DNA from: an uncultured Ruminococcus sp.
GTDB lineage: Bacteria; Bacillota; Clostridia; Oscillospirales; Acutalibacteraceae
Reading direction: 5' to 3'
Assembly (NCBI GenBank): GCA_951800855.1
Contig: CATOLC010000047.1
Location: 1 to 6,682 of the forward strand
Length of the DNA: 6,682 nt
Part shown: in pieces, positions 5,661-6,682 of the stretch
How the letters are laid out: every line of letters starts with the position of its first letter
Position numbering within the stretch: the first letter of the stretch is position 1
Position numbers and translations under genes: made by a program
Notes under the pieces: generated by a model
What the model was told of the DNA's origin: nothing
Database searches by the model: none
The model's input: the letters and a program-made list of their open reading frames with translations, nothing else

Positions 5661-5690
5661 CCACCAGTGAGACTGGTGGCTTTATTATTA
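5661..5690 (+). terminator. Strong GC-rich hairpin, likely rho-independent terminator
   Basis: CCACCAGT (5661-5668) pairs perfectly with ACTGGTGG (5672-5679) around a 3-nt loop GAG. It is followed by CTTTATTATTA. The stem is excellent and the T-run is broken up. It lies 182 nt after the stop of small gene 2, so it ends either a long 3' untranslated region or a separate short transcript. Confidence 0.65.
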
Positions 5691-5927
5691 TATATTTCTT
5701 TTAAGCCATTTTTTTGTAAGTTTCTTAAAAGGAAACCACTATTTCGGCCGGCTACCCGTTCGAAGCATTTAGAGATAATTCATAAAGAAAAAGTTTTTAT
5801 ATCAGTGGATTATGTCTTTATCGTAAGTCAAAAAATCAATCTCCAAGCAAGTTAATAAAAAAGAATATTAATTAAAATTTTTTGGTGATTTTCAGTATTT
5901 TATTTGAATAAGTAACAGAGTTTAGCG

Positions 5928-5958
5928 TATTGGAATACCCTATAAATGTAGTCCAATA
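5928..5958. repeat. Inverted repeat TATTGGA / TCCAATA upstream of cotJA
   Basis: TATTGGA (5928-5934) and TCCAATA (5952-5958) are perfect 7-bp arms around a 17-nt loop. A second, overlapping small palindrome, GTATT-GG-AATAC, lies at 5927-5938. There is no T-run, so a terminator is unlikely. It could be a regulator site upstream of the cotJ promoter, but this is not supported further. Confidence 0.3.
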
Positions 5959-5971
5959 ATTTAATTTAAAA

Positions 5972-6002
5972 GTCAAATAAAACTATAAAATAGAAATAAA
6001 AT
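5972..6002 (+). promoter_or_regulatory. Candidate sigma-E-type sporulation promoter for cotJABC
   Basis: GTCAAATA (5972-5979) and, after 15 nt, AATAAAAT (5995-6002) each match about six of eight positions of the mother-cell sigma-E boxes (GTCATATT and CATACAAT-like). The Bacillus cotJ operon is sigma-E dependent. The surrounding DNA is so AT-rich that the match may be chance. No convincing sigma-A promoter was seen here. Confidence 0.3.
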
Positions 6003-6013
6003 ATTATAAGTCT

Positions 6014-6019
6014 GGAGGG
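6014..6019 (+). promoter_or_regulatory. Ribosome-binding site that sets the cotJA start
   Basis: GGAGGG (6014-6019) lies 5-6 nt before TTG 6025 but 11-12 nt before ATG 6031. Spacing favours TTG; codon preference favours ATG. The two options differ by only two residues. Confidence 0.5.
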
Positions 6020-6024
6020 ATAGT

Positions 6025-6231
6025 TTGATTATGAATAACGTGATTTTTTTGGAAAAAGAACGTGAATATGGAATATCACCGCTTCCAGAGGATATTACCG
6101 AAGCAATGGCATATATTCCGTACCAGAATGCAGGAAAGATATATAGCCCGGAGCAGGGAATATGTGTAGGAACAATGTTTCCTTGTTTAGATAAGCCTTT
6201 TGAAGGGTGCATAGGAGGGCGAGAAGTATGA
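6025..6231 (+). CDS. cotJA: Spore coat-associated protein CotJA
   Basis: CotJA is a small protein made in the mother cell and associated with the inner part of the spore coat together with CotJC. This 68-residue product has the family's core: AYIPYQ (29-34), YSPEQG (40-45) and GTMFPCLDKPF (49-59), followed by a short Gly-rich end. There is no signal peptide or membrane segment, as expected for a coat protein assembled from the mother-cell cytoplasm. Two cysteines (47 and 54, plus Cys62 near the end) could crosslink in the coat; that is inference. The start is TTG 6025 or ATG 6031 (see the ribosome-binding site). Its stop overlaps the cotJB start by 4 bases (ATGA), indicating translational coupling. 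The identity is well supported by the motifs and by cotJB and cotJC following directly. Confidence 0.88.
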   Translation: MIMNNVIFLEKEREYGISPLPEDITEAMAYIPYQNAGKIYSPEQGICVGTMFPCLDKPFEGCIGGREV

Positions 6232-6488
6232 CAGAAAGAGAAAGGCTTCTCAGGCGTATTGCCACATTAGATTTTGCAATAGTTGAACTCCATTTATATT
6301 TAGATACTCATCCTGATGCAGTTGATATAAACGATAAATTGAATGAATATGAGCAAAAAAGTGCTGAATTAAGAAAAATGTTTGAAGAAAAATTTGGTCC
6401 GCTTACTCCAAGAAACACTGAAGAAAATAATTGGGAATGGGTATCTAATCCGTGGCCATGGGACAACGAAGAAGAAGGAGGTGCTTGA
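6228..6488 (+). CDS. cotJB: Spore coat protein CotJB
   Basis: CotJB is the second product of the cotJ operon. It accompanies CotJA and CotJC in sporulating Firmicutes, and its exact biochemical role is not established. The 86-residue protein is of usual length. It opens with a helical segment (ERLLRRIATLDFAIVELHLY, 5-24) that runs into the family signature LYLDTHPD (23-30). A second charged helix follows (about 34-55), then FGPL (56-59) and the aromatic NPWPW (74-78) near an acidic end. ATG 6228 is chosen because AGGAGGG (6213-6219) lies 8 nt upstream and the ATG overlaps the cotJA stop. The upstream in-frame extension to 6207 would lie inside cotJA and has no ribosome-binding site. cotJC begins one base after its stop, so all three genes are co-transcribed and probably translationally coupled. 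Confidence 0.9.
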   Translation: MTERERLLRRIATLDFAIVELHLYLDTHPDAVDINDKLNEYEQKSAELRKMFEEKFGPLTPRNTEENNWEWVSNPWPWDNEEEGGA

Positions 6489-6489
6489 T

Positions 6490-6682
6490 ATGTGGATGTA
6501 TGAAAAGAAATTACAATATCCGGTAAAGATAAAAAATACAAATCCTGCACTTGCAAAAATGATAATAACCCAGTATGGAGGTCCTGACGGTGAGCTTGGA
6601 GCATCTCTCAGATATTTAACTCAAAGGTTTTCTATGCCGTATCCTCAGCTAAAAGCCATATTAACAGATATAGGTACTGAAG
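6490..6682 (+). CDS. cotJC: Spore coat protein CotJC, manganese-catalase family (3' end outside the window)
   Basis: Only the first 64 residues are visible; family members are usually around 190-220. The start ATG 6490 has an almost ideal ribosome-binding site, AAGGAGGTG (6475-6483), 6 nt upstream. The segment MWMYEKKLQYPVKI (1-14) and GGPDGELGASLRYL (30-43) are typical of the CotJC/Mn-catalase family. Glu35 falls at the position of the first metal-binding glutamate of characterised manganese catalases; the remaining ligands would lie beyond the window. CotJC is a mother-cell protein that goes to the spore coat with CotJA. A protective peroxide-removing role fits the fold but is not proved by this fragment. 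No frameshift or stop is visible in the part present. Confidence 0.93.
   Translation, partial: MWMYEKKLQYPVKIKNTNPALAKMIITQYGGPDGELGASLRYLTQRFSMPYPQLKAILTDIGTE

Larger units (their letters stand above)
5538..5971. other. Gene-free interval between small gene 2 and cotJA
   Basis: No credible gene lies here. A 62-codon frame at 5667-5855 starts inside the 5661-5679 hairpin and lacks a ribosome-binding site. The interval holds a strong hairpin (5661-5679), a short operator-like palindrome TAGTAAGGTTACTA (5604-5617) and an inverted repeat (5928-5958). A GC-richer patch at 5745-5765 (CGGCCG and TTCGAA) has no structure I can identify. The rest is AT-rich. Confidence 0.55.

Noticed and set aside
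5748..5775. tRNA-like patch with GTTCGAA
   Set aside because: The bases flanking TTCGAA do not form a T-stem, and no acceptor, D or anticodon arm can be built around it.
5667..5855. 62-codon open frame on the + strand after the strong hairpin
   Set aside because: It starts at a GTG inside the hairpin, has no ribosome-binding site, and its product has no recognisable features; codon use looks random.
6308..6604. Antisense frame spanning cotJB and cotJC
   Set aside because: It covers two well-supported coat genes and the junction between them; no start signals.
1..6682. CRISPR array, insertion sequence or prophage genes
   Set aside because: No regularly spaced repeats, no transposase or integrase motifs, and no terminal repeats beyond the short motifs reported.

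Overview
The window looks like a low-GC, endospore-forming member of the Clostridia (Firmicutes). This rests on the AT-rich DNA, the strong AGGAGG-type ribosome-binding sites, the fakA(yloV)-recG gene pair, and a cotJABC spore-coat operon. All genes called are on the + strand. I cannot name the genus from the sequence.

Layout: (1) positions 1-344 hold the 3' end of a gene with a very Gln/Asn-rich tail, closed by a hairpin terminator at about 397-428. (2) An AT-rich gap (429-743) carries a vegetative-type promoter. (3) A two-gene housekeeping unit follows: fakA (744-2402, fatty acid kinase catalytic subunit) and recG (2422-4461, branch-migration helicase). Both appear to start at TTG codons set by their Shine-Dalgarno sites. 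(4) An accessory-looking stretch (4462 to about 5690) holds two unrecognised small genes (4600-4893 and 5192-5479). (5) A gap of roughly 545 bases contains terminator-like hairpins. (6) cotJA, cotJB and the start of cotJC (6025-6682, running off the window) form a tightly packed sporulation operon.

The most interesting signal is in part 4. The two small genes encode different proteins but share a near-identical, gap-free promoter and 5' leader. In each, a TATAAT box is followed 3 nt later by TTTGAG and an inverted repeat (a 13-bp hairpin in the second copy), then an identical 15-mer CTCAAATATTTTAAA, and then the ATG at the same distance. Base changes between the copies largely keep the pairing of the upper stem. 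They are not concentrated at third codon positions, so a shared regulatory RNA or DNA element explains them better than a shared coding sequence. Gene 1 also has a perfect TTGACA-N17-TATAAT promoter. I have no function for either protein.

The housekeeping pair links membrane phospholipid supply (FakA phosphorylates fatty acids held by FakB/DegV proteins) only loosely to DNA repair (RecG). Their adjacency is a common Firmicutes arrangement, not a pathway. The CotJ proteins act together in the mother cell during spore coat assembly. Nothing in the window identifies a transposase, integrase, CRISPR array, rRNA or tRNA.
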